Source of the DNA: Bartonella sp. ML69XJBT
Lineage (GTDB): Bacteria; Pseudomonadota; Alphaproteobacteria; Rhizobiales; Rhizobiaceae
Direction: 5' to 3'
DNA: 64,000 bases
NCBI RefSeq assembly: GCF_028618515.1
Contig: NZ_JAQITB010000010.1
Coordinates: forward strand, 1-64,000
The notes beneath the pieces were generated by a model that saw only the letters and a program-made list of their open reading frames with translations, was not told the origin of the DNA and made no database searches. Shown in pieces: positions 38,522-49,095 of this stretch. Both the position numbers and the translations under genes were made by a program. Every line of letters begins with the position of its first letter. The first letter of the stretch is position 1.

Positions 38522-39889
38522 ATGTCTATTGATATTTTGATGCCAGCGCTTTCACCAACGATGGAAGAAGGTAAATTGTCTAAATGGCTCAAGAAAGAAG
38601 GCGATAAAGTGAGCTCTGGTGACATCATTGCTGAAATTGAAACAGATAAAGCCATGATGGAAGTAGAGGCTGTTGATGAAGGTATTCTTGGTAAAATTTG
38701 TGTGCCTGAAGGTTCTGAAGGTGTGAAGGTTAACACCGTTATTGCAGTATTGTTGGAAGAAGGTGAAACGGTTGAAGGCATTTCACAAACGACCGATTCT
38801 CTAAGTATGCATCAAAAAACTGGGAACGCTTCTTTTTCTTCATCAGTGCTACAACCTCCTATTTTGGATACACTTCCTGATTTTGATATTCCAGCGGGGA
38901 CACAAATGGTTACAATGACGGTGCGCGAAGCGCTTAATCAAGCTATGGCTGAAGAAATGCGACGTGATGAAAAGGTTTTTCTCATGGGGGAAGAGGTCGC
39001 ACAATATCAAGGAGCTTATAAGGTTAGCCAAGGGCTATTGGAAGAATTTGGTGCACGCCGGGTTATTGATACACCAATTACAGAACATGGTTTTGCAGGA
39101 TTGGCTGTTGGTGCTGCTTTTGGGGGATTGCGTCCCATTGTCGAGTTTATGACATTTAATTTTGCCATGCAGGCTATTGATCAAATTATTAACTCTGCAG
39201 CAAAAACCCGTTACATGTCTGGTGGACAAATGACTGCTCCTATGGTTTTTCGAGGTCCCAATGGGGCGGCTGCACGTGTTGGTGCCCAGCATTCTCAGTG
39301 CTACGCTGCTTGGTATAGTCATGTGCCAGGACTTAAAGTTGTTATGCCTTATAGTGCTGGCGATGCAAAAGGTTTGCTAAAAGCTGCTATTCGTGATGAC
39401 AATCCTGTTATTTTCCTTGAAAATGAGATTTTGTATGGTCATCAATTTGATGTGCCTCAAATAGATGATTTTGTTCTACCTATCGGGAAAGCGCGTATTC
39501 ATAAATCTGGACAAGATGTTACGATTGTTGCCTGTGGGATTGGTATGCATTATGCGATTCAAGCGTTGCCAGAAATTGAAAAACTTGGCATTGATGTTGA
39601 ATTAATTGATTTACGAACCATTCGTCCAATGGATCTTCCAACAATTATTTCGTCAGTCAAGAAGACAGGTCGCTTGGTAACCATTGAGGAGGGATATCCT
39701 CAGTCATCTGTTGGAACAGAAATAGCAACGCGTGTTATGCAGCAGGCTTTTGATTATCTTGATGCGCCAATTGCTACCATTTCTGGTAAAGATGTTCCGA
39801 TGCCCTATGCTGCTAATCTTGAAAAGTTGGCTTTACCGAGCACTTCTGAAATTGTTGAAGCCGTTAAGGCTGTAACTTATAGAACATAA
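38522..39889 (+). CDS. pdhB: Pyruvate dehydrogenase E1 component, beta subunit with N-terminal lipoyl domain
   Basis: Second E1 subunit. Residues 1-80 are a complete lipoyl domain ([21 protein letters not shown], and [15 protein letters not shown] with the lipoyl Lys). A linker follows, then the transketolase-like pyrimidine and C-terminal domains from about residue 130 ([47 protein letters not shown]). A lipoylated E1-beta is characteristic of alphaproteobacteria. 455 aa. It ends 14 bases before pdhC. Confidence 0.98.
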   Translation: MSIDILMPALSPTMEEGKLSKWLKKEGDKVSSGDIIAEIETDKAMMEVEAVDEGILGKICVPEGSEGVKVNTVIAVLLEEGETVEGISQTTDSLSMHQKTGNASFSSSVLQPPILDTLPDFDIPAGTQMVTMTVREALNQAMAEEMRRDEKVFLMGEEVAQYQGAYKVSQGLLEEFGARRVIDTPITEHGFAGLAVGAAFGGLRPIVEFMTFNFAMQAIDQIINSAAKTRYMSGGQMTAPMVFRGPNGAAARVGAQHSQCYAAWYSHVPGLKVVMPYSAGDAKGLLKAAIRDDNPVIFLENEILYGHQFDVPQIDDFVLPIGKARIHKSGQDVTIVACGIGMHYAIQALPEIEKLGIDVELIDLRTIRPMDLPTIISSVKKTGRLVTIEEGYPQSSVGTEIATRVMQQAFDYLDAPIATISGKDVPMPYAANLEKLALPSTSEIVEAVKAVTYRT

Positions 39890-39903
39890 CGGAGGAAAGC
39901 ACT

Positions 39904-41226
39904 ATGCCCATTAAAATTACCATGCCTGCGCTTTCTCCAACAATGGAAGAAGGAAATTTATCAAAATGGAATGTTAAGGTAGGCGATAAAGTTTCTTCTG
40001 GTGATGTTATTGCTGAAATTGAGACAGATAAGGCAACAATGGAAGTAGAGGCCGTTGATGAGGGGACGGTTGCTCAACTTGTTGTTCCTTCTGGAACGCA
40101 AGGCGTTAAAGTAAATAGTTTAATTATGATTTTAGCAGCAGAAGGTGAAGACTTAGCCGAAGCAGCAAAAGCAGAAGAAAACTCTTCTGCTTTTGCCATG
40201 AGAGAAACAGAGGATGCAAAACAGATAGCTTCAAAGACAACACAAGCTTCTCATGTGTCATCGGTTCAGCAAGTCATACAGCAGGATAAAAAGGATATAC
40301 GTTTTTTTGCTTCCCCCTTGGCTCGGCGGTTAGCAGCTCAAGCTGGTCTCGATTTATCACTTGTTTCTGGTAGCGGCCCCCACGGGCGTATTATCAAGCG
40401 CGATGTAGAAAAAGCTATGAGTGGTGGTATTTTAACGACGCCTTCATCACAAACTGGTCCTTTGGTAGTGGCAGGTTCTTCTGACGAACAGATACTAACA
40501 CTCTTCAAAGAGGATGAATATACATTCACATCTCATAATAATATGCGTAAAATAATCGCTAAACGTTTGGTCGAATCAAAACAAACAGTACCACATTTCT
40601 ATGTGACGGTGGATTGTGAGCTCGATGCATTATTGGAACTGCGTGCGCAATTAAATGCTGCTGCACCAATAGTTAAGACGCAAGAGGGGGCGAAGCCCGC
40701 TTATAAGCTGTCCGTTAATGATATGGTTATTAAAGCTGTAGCACTTTCTTTAAAAGCTTTGCCCGATGCGAATGTTTCTTGGCTGGAAGGTGGAATACTC
40801 TATCACAAACACTGTGATGTTGGGGTAGCTGTTTCTGTTCCGGAGGGATTAATTACCCCAATTGTCCGCCATGCAGAGGAAAAGTCTTTATCGATTATTT
40901 CTAACGAGATGAAAGATTTTGCAAAGCGTGCACGTGAGCGCAAGTTAAAAATGGAAGAATATCAAGGGGGCACGACAGCTGTGTCAAATATGGGGATGTA
41001 TGGTGTGAAAAGTTTTTCTGCTATTCTTAACCCACCGCATGCGACAATTTTTGCTGTTGGTGTAGGTGAACAACGTGCCGTTGTTAAAAATGGTGCATTA
41101 GGGATTGCGAGCATCATGTCTGTTACACTTTCCGTTGATCATCGTGCTGTTGATGGTGCACTGGCAGCAGAACTTGCACGGACTTTTAAGAAGATGATTG
41201 AAAATCCATTAGCAATGCTCATTTGA
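39904..41226 (+). CDS. pdhC: Dihydrolipoamide acetyltransferase (E2) of pyruvate dehydrogenase
   Basis: Core acetyltransferase of the complex. It has one N-terminal lipoyl domain ([31 protein letters not shown]), a peripheral-subunit-binding domain (FASPLARRLAAQAGLDL, GPHGRIIKRDVEKA, about residues 135-175) and the catalytic domain with HRAVDG near the C-terminus (SVDHRAVDGALAAEL). 440 aa. Its lipoyl domain is strongly similar to that of the preceding E1-beta, a recombination or duplication legacy. The next gene, lpdA, starts 222 bases later without an intervening gene. Confidence 0.98.
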   Translation: MPIKITMPALSPTMEEGNLSKWNVKVGDKVSSGDVIAEIETDKATMEVEAVDEGTVAQLVVPSGTQGVKVNSLIMILAAEGEDLAEAAKAEENSSAFAMRETEDAKQIASKTTQASHVSSVQQVIQQDKKDIRFFASPLARRLAAQAGLDLSLVSGSGPHGRIIKRDVEKAMSGGILTTPSSQTGPLVVAGSSDEQILTLFKEDEYTFTSHNNMRKIIAKRLVESKQTVPHFYVTVDCELDALLELRAQLNAAAPIVKTQEGAKPAYKLSVNDMVIKAVALSLKALPDANVSWLEGGILYHKHCDVGVAVSVPEGLITPIVRHAEEKSLSIISNEMKDFAKRARERKLKMEEYQGGTTAVSNMGMYGVKSFSAILNPPHATIFAVGVGEQRAVVKNGALGIASIMSVTLSVDHRAVDGALAAELARTFKKMIENPLAMLI

Positions 41227-41448
41227 GTTTTTAAAAAATGCTTCACGTAAAATGTTTGTATGCGTGATATGTTAATATGGTAAAAGCGGATTTAAAGAGT
41301 TTAATTAGAGGTATTGCTGTTGATTTGGCAAAGGCATTTTATGTGAAACTGAGAGTGAAAGACACAAGAGAATTTTGTCATATTATTTTTTTAGTTTTAA
41401 GCTCAAAGAGTGTGTATCTGTTTTGTGTATATCCATGGAGGGATTACT

Positions 41449-42909
41449 GTGGCGAATCTTTATGATGTAATTGTGATTGGATCTGGACCCGGTGGATATG
41501 TAACCGCAATTCGTGCGGCACAATGTGGCTTCAAGACTGCGATTGTTGAACGTGAACATCTAGGTGGAATTTGCTTAAACTGGGGATGTATTCCAACAAA
41601 GGCGCTTTTGCGTTCAGCAGAAATAAAACATTTTGCTGAGCAGTCAAAAAATTATGGTTTAAATCTTAACGGTTCCATTGAAGCAAATATAAAAGATGTT
41701 GTTGCACGGTCACGCGCCGTTTCAGGGCGTTTAAATGCTGGTGTTGGTTTTTTAATGAAGAAAAACAAAATCGATATTATTTGGGGTGAAGCAAAATTTA
41801 CAAAGGCCGCAAAGGCAAGCCAGCTTGCAGAAATCGTGGTTTCTGCATCATCCAAACCGATTATGCAACCGCAAAATCCAGTACCTAAAGGAACATTAGG
41901 AGAAGGGACTTATCAAGCAAAACACATCATTATCGCAACGGGTGCACGTCCTCGGGTGCTTCCTGGTATTGAACCAGATGGAAAGCGCATTTGGACTTAT
42001 TTTGAAGCGATGATTCCCCATGCAATACCGAAATCACTTTTGGTCATGGGATCTGGGGCAATTGGCATTGAATTTGCTTCTTTTTATCATGATATGGGAG
42101 CCGAGGTCACTGTTGTTGAAATGATGCCTAACATCATGCCGGCTGAAGATATCGAAATCTCTGCATTTGCTCGTAAACAGTTAGAGAGAAAAGGTATCCG
42201 TATTCTTAGCCAAGCAAAAGTAACAAAGGTTGAAAAAGTTGCCGATTCTCTCATTGCACATATTGATGTGAAAGGTAAGACAGAAATGGTCACAGCGGAT
42301 CGATTGATTTCAGCTGTTGGAGTTCAGGGTAATATTGAAAATTTGGGGCTGGAAATATTAGGCATAAAAACGGATCGTGGATGCATTGTAACTGATGAAT
42401 GGAGTTGGACAGGTGTCGAGGGTATCTATGCCATTGGTGATGTCGCTGGTCCACCTATGTTAGCACATAAAGCAGAAGAAGAAGGTGTGATATGCATTGA
42501 ACGTCTTGCAGGTTTGGAGAATGTTCATCCGCTTGATAAGAGAAAAATTCCAGGCTGTACTTATTGTACACCGCAAGTTGCATCCGTAGGGCTTTCGGAG
42601 GCGGCAGCAAAAGAAGCAGGTTATGATATACGAGTTGGTCGTTATTCCTTTTCAGCGAATGGTAAAGCGATTGCTTTGGGTGAAGATCAAGGCTTAGTGA
42701 AAACTATTTTTGATAAAAAAACGGGACAGCTTCTTGGTGCCCATATGGTAGGGGCGGAGGTAACAGAACTGATACAAGGTTTTGTTATTGCCATGAATCT
42801 GGAAACAACCGAGGAAGAATTGATGCATACTGTCTTTCCGCATCCGACATTATCGGAAATGATGAAAGAAAGTGTATTGGATGCTTATGGTCAAGTTTTA
42901 AATGCTTGA
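41449..42909 (+). CDS. lpdA: Dihydrolipoyl dehydrogenase (E3)
   Basis: FAD enzyme that reoxidises the lipoyl arms. It opens with the FAD dinucleotide fold (YDVIVIGSGPGGYVTAIRAAQ), the redox disulfide GGICLNWGCIPTKALL, the NAD fold LLVMGSGAIGIEFASFY and the second FAD motif GIYAIGDVAGPPMLAHKAEEEG, and closes with the His-Glu dyad motif HPHPTLSE. The start is GTG 41449, preceded by GGAGGG at 41437-41442; the frame extends further upstream but without conservation. 486 aa. It belongs functionally to pdhABC. Confidence 0.97.
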   Translation: MANLYDVIVIGSGPGGYVTAIRAAQCGFKTAIVEREHLGGICLNWGCIPTKALLRSAEIKHFAEQSKNYGLNLNGSIEANIKDVVARSRAVSGRLNAGVGFLMKKNKIDIIWGEAKFTKAAKASQLAEIVVSASSKPIMQPQNPVPKGTLGEGTYQAKHIIIATGARPRVLPGIEPDGKRIWTYFEAMIPHAIPKSLLVMGSGAIGIEFASFYHDMGAEVTVVEMMPNIMPAEDIEISAFARKQLERKGIRILSQAKVTKVEKVADSLIAHIDVKGKTEMVTADRLISAVGVQGNIENLGLEILGIKTDRGCIVTDEWSWTGVEGIYAIGDVAGPPMLAHKAEEEGVICIERLAGLENVHPLDKRKIPGCTYCTPQVASVGLSEAAAKEAGYDIRVGRYSFSANGKAIALGEDQGLVKTIFDKKTGQLLGAHMVGAEVTELIQGFVIAMNLETTEEELMHTVFPHPTLSEMMKESVLDAYGQVLNA

Positions 42910-42915
42910 CGACTG

Positions 42916-42960
42916 GAGAGCCAATGAAAAATTTGGTGTTTAATTTGCTCATTGGCACTC
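42916..42960. promoter_or_regulatory. Inverted repeat between lpdA and lipA
   Basis: Arms 42916-42927 and 42949-42960 pair over 11 of 12 positions (core GCCAATGA/TCATTGGC, plus GAG/CTC across one A-A mismatch) with a 21-base loop. No T run follows, so it may attenuate, stabilise or bind a protein rather than terminate. It starts 7 bases after the lpdA stop and ends 24 bases before lipA. Confidence 0.4.
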
Positions 42961-42984
42961 CATATTGATAAGGCAAAGGCTTAA

Positions 42985-43947
42985 ATGGTTACGGTTGTTG
43001 ATAGAGTTACGAATAGACGTTTGCGTCATCCTGAGAAGGCACATCGTCCGGATACAAACATTCAAAAAAAACCGGATTGGATTCGTGTAAAAGCGCCAAC
43101 GTCACAGATCTATAAGGAAACGCATGGTATTGTCCGTGCTCATAAATTAGTAACCGTATGTGAAGAAGCAGGTTGTCCAAATATTGGGGAATGTTGGAGC
43201 CAGCGTCATGCCAGCTTTATGATTTTGGGTGAAATATGTACACGGGCATGTGCGTTTTGCAATGTTGCAACAGGTATTCCACTTACTGTTGATGAGAACG
43301 AGCCAGAACGTGTAGCAGATGCTGTTGCACGGATGGAATTAAAACACGTTGTTATTACATCGGTTGATCGTGATGATCTTGCTGATGGTGGTGCTGAGCA
43401 TTTTGCGAAAGTAATTTATGCGATTCGTCGAAAAGCTCCTAAGACAACAATTGAAGTCCTCACACCTGATTTTCGCCATAAGGATGGAGCTTTGGAAATT
43501 GTTGTTGCTGCTAAACCTGATGTTTTTAATCATAATTTAGAAACGGTTCCTTCTAAATATTTAAAGGTTCGCCCAGGAGCACGTTATTTTCATTCGATTC
43601 GTCTCTTACAACGCGTAAAAGAACTTGACCCGACAATCTTCACAAAATCAGGAATTATGGTTGGACTTGGGGAGGAGCGAAATGAAATTCTTCAATTGAT
43701 GGATGATTTACGCTCTGCAGATGTTGACTTTATGACAATTGGGCAATATTTGCAGCCTACACGAAAGCATCATCCGGTTATTCGTTTTGTGACTCCTGAA
43801 GAATTTGAGTCTTTTGCCAAAATTGGTAAAGTTAAGGGTTTTTTACATATGGCTTCTAATCCTCTGACCCGTTCATCGCATCATGCGGGCGATGATTTTG
43901 CGATTTTGCAAAAGGCGCGTGATGAAAAATTTGTCTTACAGAGATAG
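42985..43947 (+). CDS. lipA: Lipoyl synthase
   Basis: Radical-SAM enzyme that inserts two sulfurs into octanoyl-protein to form lipoyl groups, needed by the pdh E1-beta/E2 just upstream. Both iron-sulfur sites are visible: the auxiliary cluster ([12 protein letters not shown]) and the radical SAM CxxxCxxC (CTRACAFC). Further motifs are [22 protein letters not shown] and the C-terminal SSHHAGDDF with the conserved RSS. 320 aa. It is 2 bases before the COQ10-like gene, so the two are co-transcribed. Confidence 0.97.
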   Translation: MVTVVDRVTNRRLRHPEKAHRPDTNIQKKPDWIRVKAPTSQIYKETHGIVRAHKLVTVCEEAGCPNIGECWSQRHASFMILGEICTRACAFCNVATGIPLTVDENEPERVADAVARMELKHVVITSVDRDDLADGGAEHFAKVIYAIRRKAPKTTIEVLTPDFRHKDGALEIVVAAKPDVFNHNLETVPSKYLKVRPGARYFHSIRLLQRVKELDPTIFTKSGIMVGLGEERNEILQLMDDLRSADVDFMTIGQYLQPTRKHHPVIRFVTPEEFESFAKIGKVKGFLHMASNPLTRSSHHAGDDFAILQKARDEKFVLQR

Positions 43948-43949
43948 TT

Positions 43950-44411
43950 ATGCCAACTTTTACAACACATCGGCAGATTGCCCATAGTGCGAGTGAGATG
44001 TTTAATCTTGTTTCAGATATTGAACGTTATCCTGAATTTTTACCGATGTGTGAGGCTTTAATAGTTCGCTCTCGCAAAGAATGTGAAGAAAAGACATTGC
44101 TTCTTGCTGACATGATCGTTGGTTATAAGGTTATTCGAGAAATTTTCACGACCCAAGTATTTCTTCAACCGAAGAAAAATCTCATAGAGGTTAAATATAT
44201 TGATGGTCCATTCAAATATCTTGAAAATCGTTGGGCTTTTCATGCTATTGAGAATAGCAATTCGTGTAATGTAGAATTTTTTATTGATTATGAATTTAAA
44301 AGCAAAATGCTTAAGCTGATAATGGGCTCAATGTTTGATATTGCTTTTCACAAATTTACCGATGCTTTTGAAATGCGTGCGCATCAAATCTATGGACCTC
44401 CTGTCACATGA
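43950..44411 (+). CDS. COQ10/START-domain protein (RatA-like), ubiquinone-associated
   Basis: 153-residue single START-like (SRPBCC, polyketide cyclase) domain. Family signs: FTTHRQIAHSASEMFNLVSDIERYPEFLPMCE, a hydrophobic strand KNLIEVKYIDGPFKYLENRW, and a C-terminal long helix (AFHKFTDAFEMRAHQIYG). The COQ10 family binds coenzyme Q and supports respiration; the E. coli homologue RatA was reported to act on ribosomes. The respiratory-lipid role is more likely here, by family. It follows lipA with a 2-base gap and is convergent with cinA. Confidence 0.88.
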   Translation: MPTFTTHRQIAHSASEMFNLVSDIERYPEFLPMCEALIVRSRKECEEKTLLLADMIVGYKVIREIFTTQVFLQPKKNLIEVKYIDGPFKYLENRWAFHAIENSNSCNVEFFIDYEFKSKMLKLIMGSMFDIAFHKFTDAFEMRAHQIYGPPVT

Positions 44412-44503
44412 TGTATTGAGTTGGCATTTTTGTATGACAGCTATTGTAAGTTATATACAATAGTCGCGGTAATATAAAATCTGGAAATCAGATAGAGAAA
44501 GCT

Positions 44504-44992
44504 TCATTGGAGAGATTTCAAAATCATTTTCAAAGCATTTTCAACGGTTGCATAACGAATAGCCTTGCGATCAAGCTTACCAAAGCGCATTTCTCTGTGT
44601 AGGGTTTTGTGATTTTTGTAAGCAACAGCCAAATGCACAAGCCCCACAGGTTTATCGAGAGATGCTCCTCCTGGTCCTGCAATTCCTGTTACAGCAACGG
44701 CAATTCCAGCGTATGAATGTTTTAATCCACCCTCTGCCATTGCAAGAGCAACTTCTTTTGAAACGGCACCATAGTTTTTTATAAGTTGAGCACACACGCC
44801 AACAAGGCGTGTTTTTGCTTCATTTGAATAAACAACGAATCCACAATCGAGTACATCGGATGATCCTGCAATATTGGTAAGATTTGCAGCAATGAGCCCT
44901 CCAGTGCAAGACTCGACAGTTGCTAAACGCAAACCTTTTTGGCGACAAGCTACAAGAACTTCATATGCTTGTTTTTCACAAAAATATGTCAT
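44504..44992 (-). CDS. cinA: CinA-family C-terminal domain protein (nicotinamide-nucleotide amidase, PncC-type)
   Basis: 162 residues forming only the CinA C-terminal domain, which deamidates nicotinamide mononucleotide (pyridine nucleotide salvage). Motifs: [25 protein letters not shown] with the catalytic Ser, [27 protein letters not shown] and [11 protein letters not shown]. The N-terminal molybdopterin-binding-like domain of full CinA is absent, as usual in Rhizobiales. Its start overlaps the ispDF stop by 4 bases, so the two genes are translationally coupled. Confidence 0.93.
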   Translation of the reverse strand: MTYFCEKQAYEVLVACRQKGLRLATVESCTGGLIAANLTNIAGSSDVLDCGFVVYSNEAKTRLVGVCAQLIKNYGAVSKEVALAMAEGGLKHSYAGIAVAVTGIAGPGGASLDKPVGLVHLAVAYKNHKTLHREMRFGKLDRKAIRYATVENALKMILKSLQ

Positions 44993-46188
44993 TTTGGAAC
45001 TTCTCCTGGATAAAGGACGCTCACTGTTACAAAAGCAGCAATGCCTTCACCGCGACCAATAAATCCGAGCTTTTCATTTGTTGTTGCTTTGATAGAGATT
45101 CGATCTGATGAAATTGTGAGCATATTCATAAGATTTTCTACCATTGCATGACGATAGGGGCCAATTTTAGGTTCTTCGGCAATCAAAGTGATATCAACAT
45201 TAGCAATACGACCACTTGCTTGTTTCACAATATCAAGAGCATGACAGAGAAAAATTTCTGAAGATGCTCCTTTCCATTGAGGATCAGAGGGGGGAAAATA
45301 GGTACCGATATCTCCTGCTCCTTGCGTTGCAAGAAGAGCATCTGTTAATGCATGAAGAGCGACATCAGCATCGGAGTGCCCATTTAATTTTTTATGAAAA
45401 GGAATTTTTACGCCGCATAATACAAGAGAAGTTCCTTCCTCGAATGCGTGAACATCATAGCCATTGCCAGTCCGGATATCAGGGAATATTTGCATTTTTT
45501 TCTGGAGATAGAAATGTGCAGTATCAAAATCTTCGTGCCATGTAATTTTTATGTTGTGAGGATCACCAGGAACAGTACGCATAGGAATCCCACACCATTC
45601 GGCGATTGCAGAATCATCAGTGAATTCTTTTTTTCCTGCTTGTCTTGCTTTTTCATGGGCCGTTAAGATGTCTTTGAAGGGAAAACATTGGGGTGTTTGT
45701 GCACTGTAAAGATGTCTGCGTGGAATTGTTTCTACAACAGAATGTGCATTATTAACACGTTTAAGGGTATCAGAGACAGCAAGAACGGGAAGAACACCTT
45801 CTTGGTGGGTGAGGTTGGTATGGATTTTATCGAGGAGTTGTTTTTCGATAAAGGGGCGTGCACCATCATGAATATGCACATATTGGGGTTTTAATTTTTT
45901 AAGTGCATAAAGCCCACGTAAGGTGGATATCTGACGTGTAGCACCTCCTTCAACGATGATGAGCTGTTCTTTAAAATCAGCAATAGCTTGTGCACAGATT
46001 TGATGATCTTCAGGATGAATAACGAGGATAAGTGTTGTAATAGCTGGATGCTGTAAAAAACAACGCACAGTATGACAAATAACCGGCTCTTGTCCAAGAA
46101 ACCGGTATTGTTTTGGAATTTTTTGTGGAGATCCTGCTCTTTTACCGCGTCCAGCGGCTAATATGACTGCTGCAATAGAAATATTCAA
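44989..46188 (-). CDS. ispDF: Bifunctional IspD/IspF (MEP pathway isoprenoid synthesis)
   Basis: Natural fusion of 2-C-methyl-D-erythritol 4-phosphate cytidylyltransferase (residues 1 to about 230) and MECDP synthase (about 235-399). IspD part: [23 protein letters not shown] (CTP site), [19 protein letters not shown] and FTDDSAI. IspF part: [41 protein letters not shown] (metal ligands DxH and H), DIGTYFPP. The fusion is standard in alphaproteobacteria. 399 aa. In relatives dusB and ntrBC follow on the upstream side; here rirA lies 16 bases upstream on the same strand. Confidence 0.97.
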   Translation of the reverse strand: MNISIAAVILAAGRGKRAGSPQKIPKQYRFLGQEPVICHTVRCFLQHPAITTLILVIHPEDHQICAQAIADFKEQLIIVEGGATRQISTLRGLYALKKLKPQYVHIHDGARPFIEKQLLDKIHTNLTHQEGVLPVLAVSDTLKRVNNAHSVVETIPRRHLYSAQTPQCFPFKDILTAHEKARQAGKKEFTDDSAIAEWCGIPMRTVPGDPHNIKITWHEDFDTAHFYLQKKMQIFPDIRTGNGYDVHAFEEGTSLVLCGVKIPFHKKLNGHSDADVALHALTDALLATQGAGDIGTYFPPSDPQWKGASSEIFLCHALDIVKQASGRIANVDITLIAEEPKIGPYRHAMVENLMNMLTISSDRISIKATTNEKLGFIGRGEGIAAFVTVSVLYPGEVPK

Positions 46189-46204
46189 TCTCCTTTTTAT
46201 GATT

Positions 46205-46651
46205 TTAGTTTATTGTTTTATGATCATCAGTTTTAAATTGTTTTTGAAAAGTTGGACGTTTTAGATCCGCAAGAGATATGACTGACAATACATCAAAAAA
46301 AGCGTTTAATGCTTTTTGAAGGGCAGTGTTTAAACCACAAAAATCGATCAATGGACAATGAGTTTCTGTCGTATCAAAACATTCTGCCATAGAAAAATTA
46401 TCTTCTGTTACTTTTACAACATCAGCTACTGAAATTTCTGCTGCGGGTTTAGCCAATTTAACACCACCATTGCGTCCACGCACTGTTTGTACAAAACCTG
46501 CTTCAACAAGTGGTTGAAGGATCTTAAATAAAAAAAGCTCAGAAACAGCATAGGCTTTTGCAATTTCTGGAATACGACTGAGAGATCCTTGATTATCTGC
46601 ACAATACATGAGCATTCGGAGTGCATAATTTGTTTGTTTGGTTAACCGCAT
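46205..46651 (-). CDS. rirA: Rrf2-family iron-responsive regulator RirA
   Basis: Fe-S-containing repressor of iron uptake genes in Rhizobiales. The start at 46651 gives 148 aa beginning [19 protein letters not shown], the RirA N-terminal helix. The winged-helix DNA-reading part is [19 protein letters not shown] and [11 protein letters not shown]. The three cluster-ligand Cys are in place (C91, C99, C105, in [10 protein letters not shown] and DFCGLN). The residues before MRLTK (from 46684) are unconserved. It lies 16 bases upstream of ispDF and could be co-transcribed with ispDF-cinA. The 178-base space to the divergent ntrY should hold both promoters. Confidence 0.92.
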   Translation of the reverse strand: MRLTKQTNYALRMLMYCADNQGSLSRIPEIAKAYAVSELFLFKILQPLVEAGFVQTVRGRNGGVKLAKPAAEISVADVVKVTEDNFSMAECFDTTETHCPLIDFCGLNTALQKALNAFFDVLSVISLADLKRPTFQKQFKTDDHKTIN

Positions 46652-46829
46652 TTCATTTCCTCTGTAAACTATCACCGGACGCATTTTATTTTAAAGATAT
46701 TTTGAAAATGTAGAAGTTTCTTTTCTCTTTGATAAATTGGCTCTCTATTTTAAATGCAGTACTGGACTTGTCAATTTTTGTTACAAGAGGTTATATGAGA
46801 ACAATGGGATAAGGGTATATAAGCGCATC

Positions 46830-49094
46830 ATGAATACAACATCTATAACGAATCTCCAAGAGGCAGATCATAATATTTATAACGATGAGTTGTATCGCTT
46901 AAGTAAGGTGTATATCTTTTTAGGTATCACAATTATTGTCTTGGCTTTGCTCACAGCGTCTGTTTCATTCATCATTCTTATTGGATTAACGCCTGTTGTT
47001 CCCAGTAGAGGTGTAACTCTCATTCTTATAGGAATTAATAGTGTCTGGGTTTTAGGGCTTGTGATCATTGTTTTTTATGAGATGATCCCTATCATTCGTG
47101 CGTGGCGCTCGAGGCGTGCAGGTTCTCGTCTTCATGTGCGTCTTATTTCATTGTTTGCACTTGTTGCAACCATGCCAGCTGTCGCTGTAGCTCTTGTATC
47201 TGGTCCTGCACTGAATCTAGGACTTGATCGATGGTTTGATACGACAACACGGCAAATTGTTGGTTCTTCTATCGATTTAGCGAACGCATATGCGGATGAA
47301 ATGCTACAAAATTTGAAAAATTTATCCTATGCGATGGCCTTTGCCCTTGATAATAAAAAGCTTTTAGAGCGTAATCCCGCTGAATATAGGATGCAATTAA
47401 CGCGTCATGCTATAGGACGTAATCTACGTGGTGCATTTTTGTTAAGTTCGAGCGGAACTGTTTTTATATCGAGTAATCTTGGAGATGAAGATAAACTCCC
47501 AATTCCGCCCTCCAATCTTATTGAGCGTGCAACGAGTGCAAAACCTTTTTCTTTTCAACCAGGAGTTCATGATTATTTTGGTATTATTTTAAAATTTACC
47601 AATATTCCAAACACATTTTTGTATTTGGTGCGCGATGTTGATAAAGAAGTTTTATCTGCTTTACGTTTGACGGAAGTCAATACAGATCGTTATCGTGATT
47701 TAAATGAAAATCGCCTGTTAACACAAATTGCATTTGGTATGCTTTATCTGTGTCTTTTTTTTAGTTTATTCTTATCAGCCATTTGGGCGGGAATTGCTGT
47801 TGCTGATCGTTTGGTACGTCCTATACGCCTTCTTATTAGTGCTGCTGATGATGTAGCTTCTGGGAATATGGAAGTTTTTGTACCAGTGCGTGCAAAAGAT
47901 GGGGATATTGGGCAGTTATCAAAAACGTTTAATTACATGGTTAGTGAATTGAAAAGTCGGCGCAATGAGTTGATTGCAGTTCGCGACCAAATCGATGAGA
48001 GACGGCGTTTTTCTGAAGCTGTTTTGTCTGGTGTAACAGCAGGGGTGGCTGGTATTGATGATAATGGCGATATTACAATTATCAATCGGTCTATGGAAAC
48101 AATGTTCGACATTCGTTCTGAGCAGGTTATTGGCCACAGCCTTTTATCATTAAGTGCTGAAATTTGGCAGGTTTTTCAACTTGCACGTTCGCTAGAACGT
48201 AAGAATCATCGTGAACAAGTAACTTTAAGTGTGGCAGGACAAGAACGCGTTTATAATGTACAAATTACCATGGAAGAAGACGACGGACAGGGGCAATCTT
48301 GGGTTCTCACCATTGATGATATTACAGATCTTGTTGCAGCACAACGGACATCGGCGTGGGCAGATATTGCACGTCGTATTGCGCACGAAATTAAAAATCC
48401 ACTTACTCCGATTCAATTATCGGCTGAACGTATTCGTAAACGTTACAACAAAGTTATTACACAAGATAAAGAGGTTTTTGAGCGATGTATTGATACGATT
48501 ATTCGCCAAGTTGGAGATATTGGGCGTATGGTTGATGAATTTTCTTCTTTTGCGCGTATGCCCAAACCGCAAATGAATGTTTTAGATATACGCGAATTGC
48601 TGCGTGAAGCATGTTTCTTGATAGAAGTTACGCGACATGATATTCATTTTGAGCAAGATTTAGGAAGTACACCACTTGTGGGTGCATTTGATAATCGTCT
48701 TATTGTGCAGGCTTTTTGCAATGTTATTAAAAATGCGAGCGAATCTATAGATTCGGTTATAAGAGAGGAAATTATTCACGGTCATATTCTTATACGTTCT
48801 TATTGTAAGAAAGGATGTGTGGTTGTGGATGTTATTGATAACGGTAAAGGGCTTCCTAAAGAGCAAAGGCAAAAGTTATTAGAACCTTATATCACAACGC
48901 GGGAAAAGGGAACAGGACTTGGGTTAGCTATTGTGCGCAAAGTTATTGAAGATCATGGTGGTTCTATGGAGTTGCATGATGCGCCGAAGAGTTTTTATGA
49001 AGGTCGTGGTGCAATGATCCGTTTGATGTTTCCCTCATATGGGGCTAAGCAGGGTAGTCTTGCACAAGTTACAAGTGATAAGATAGGGGAATAG
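46830..49094 (+). CDS. ntrY: Sensor histidine kinase NtrY
   Basis: Membrane sensor of the NtrYX two-component system, linked in relatives to nitrogen, redox and envelope adaptation. In order: two or three N-terminal membrane helices (VYIFLGITIIVLALLTASVS, GVTLILIGINSVWVLGLVII), a periplasmic sensor, another helix with HAMP (LVRPIRLLISAADDVASGNM), a PAS domain (AGVAGIDDNGDITIINRSM), the phosphoacceptor HisKA (AHEIKNPLTPIQLSAERI) and the HATPase (DVIDNGKGLP, EKGTGLGLAIV). ATG 46830 gives 754 aa; the frame continues upstream to TTG 46737. ntrX starts 1 base after its stop. Confidence 0.94.
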   Translation: MNTTSITNLQEADHNIYNDELYRLSKVYIFLGITIIVLALLTASVSFIILIGLTPVVPSRGVTLILIGINSVWVLGLVIIVFYEMIPIIRAWRSRRAGSRLHVRLISLFALVATMPAVAVALVSGPALNLGLDRWFDTTTRQIVGSSIDLANAYADEMLQNLKNLSYAMAFALDNKKLLERNPAEYRMQLTRHAIGRNLRGAFLLSSSGTVFISSNLGDEDKLPIPPSNLIERATSAKPFSFQPGVHDYFGIILKFTNIPNTFLYLVRDVDKEVLSALRLTEVNTDRYRDLNENRLLTQIAFGMLYLCLFFSLFLSAIWAGIAVADRLVRPIRLLISAADDVASGNMEVFVPVRAKDGDIGQLSKTFNYMVSELKSRRNELIAVRDQIDERRRFSEAVLSGVTAGVAGIDDNGDITIINRSMETMFDIRSEQVIGHSLLSLSAEIWQVFQLARSLERKNHREQVTLSVAGQERVYNVQITMEEDDGQGQSWVLTIDDITDLVAAQRTSAWADIARRIAHEIKNPLTPIQLSAERIRKRYNKVITQDKEVFERCIDTIIRQVGDIGRMVDEFSSFARMPKPQMNVLDIRELLREACFLIEVTRHDIHFEQDLGSTPLVGAFDNRLIVQAFCNVIKNASESIDSVIREEIIHGHILIRSYCKKGCVVVDVIDNGKGLPKEQRQKLLEPYITTREKGTGLGLAIVRKVIEDHGGSMELHDAPKSFYEGRGAMIRLMFPSYGAKQGSLAQVTSDKIGE

Positions 49095-49095
49095 A

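Noticed and set aside
41277-41465. 62-codon frame between pdhC and lpdA
   Set aside because: It overlaps the lpdA ribosome-binding site, its product has no domain, and composition is unlike neighbouring genes.
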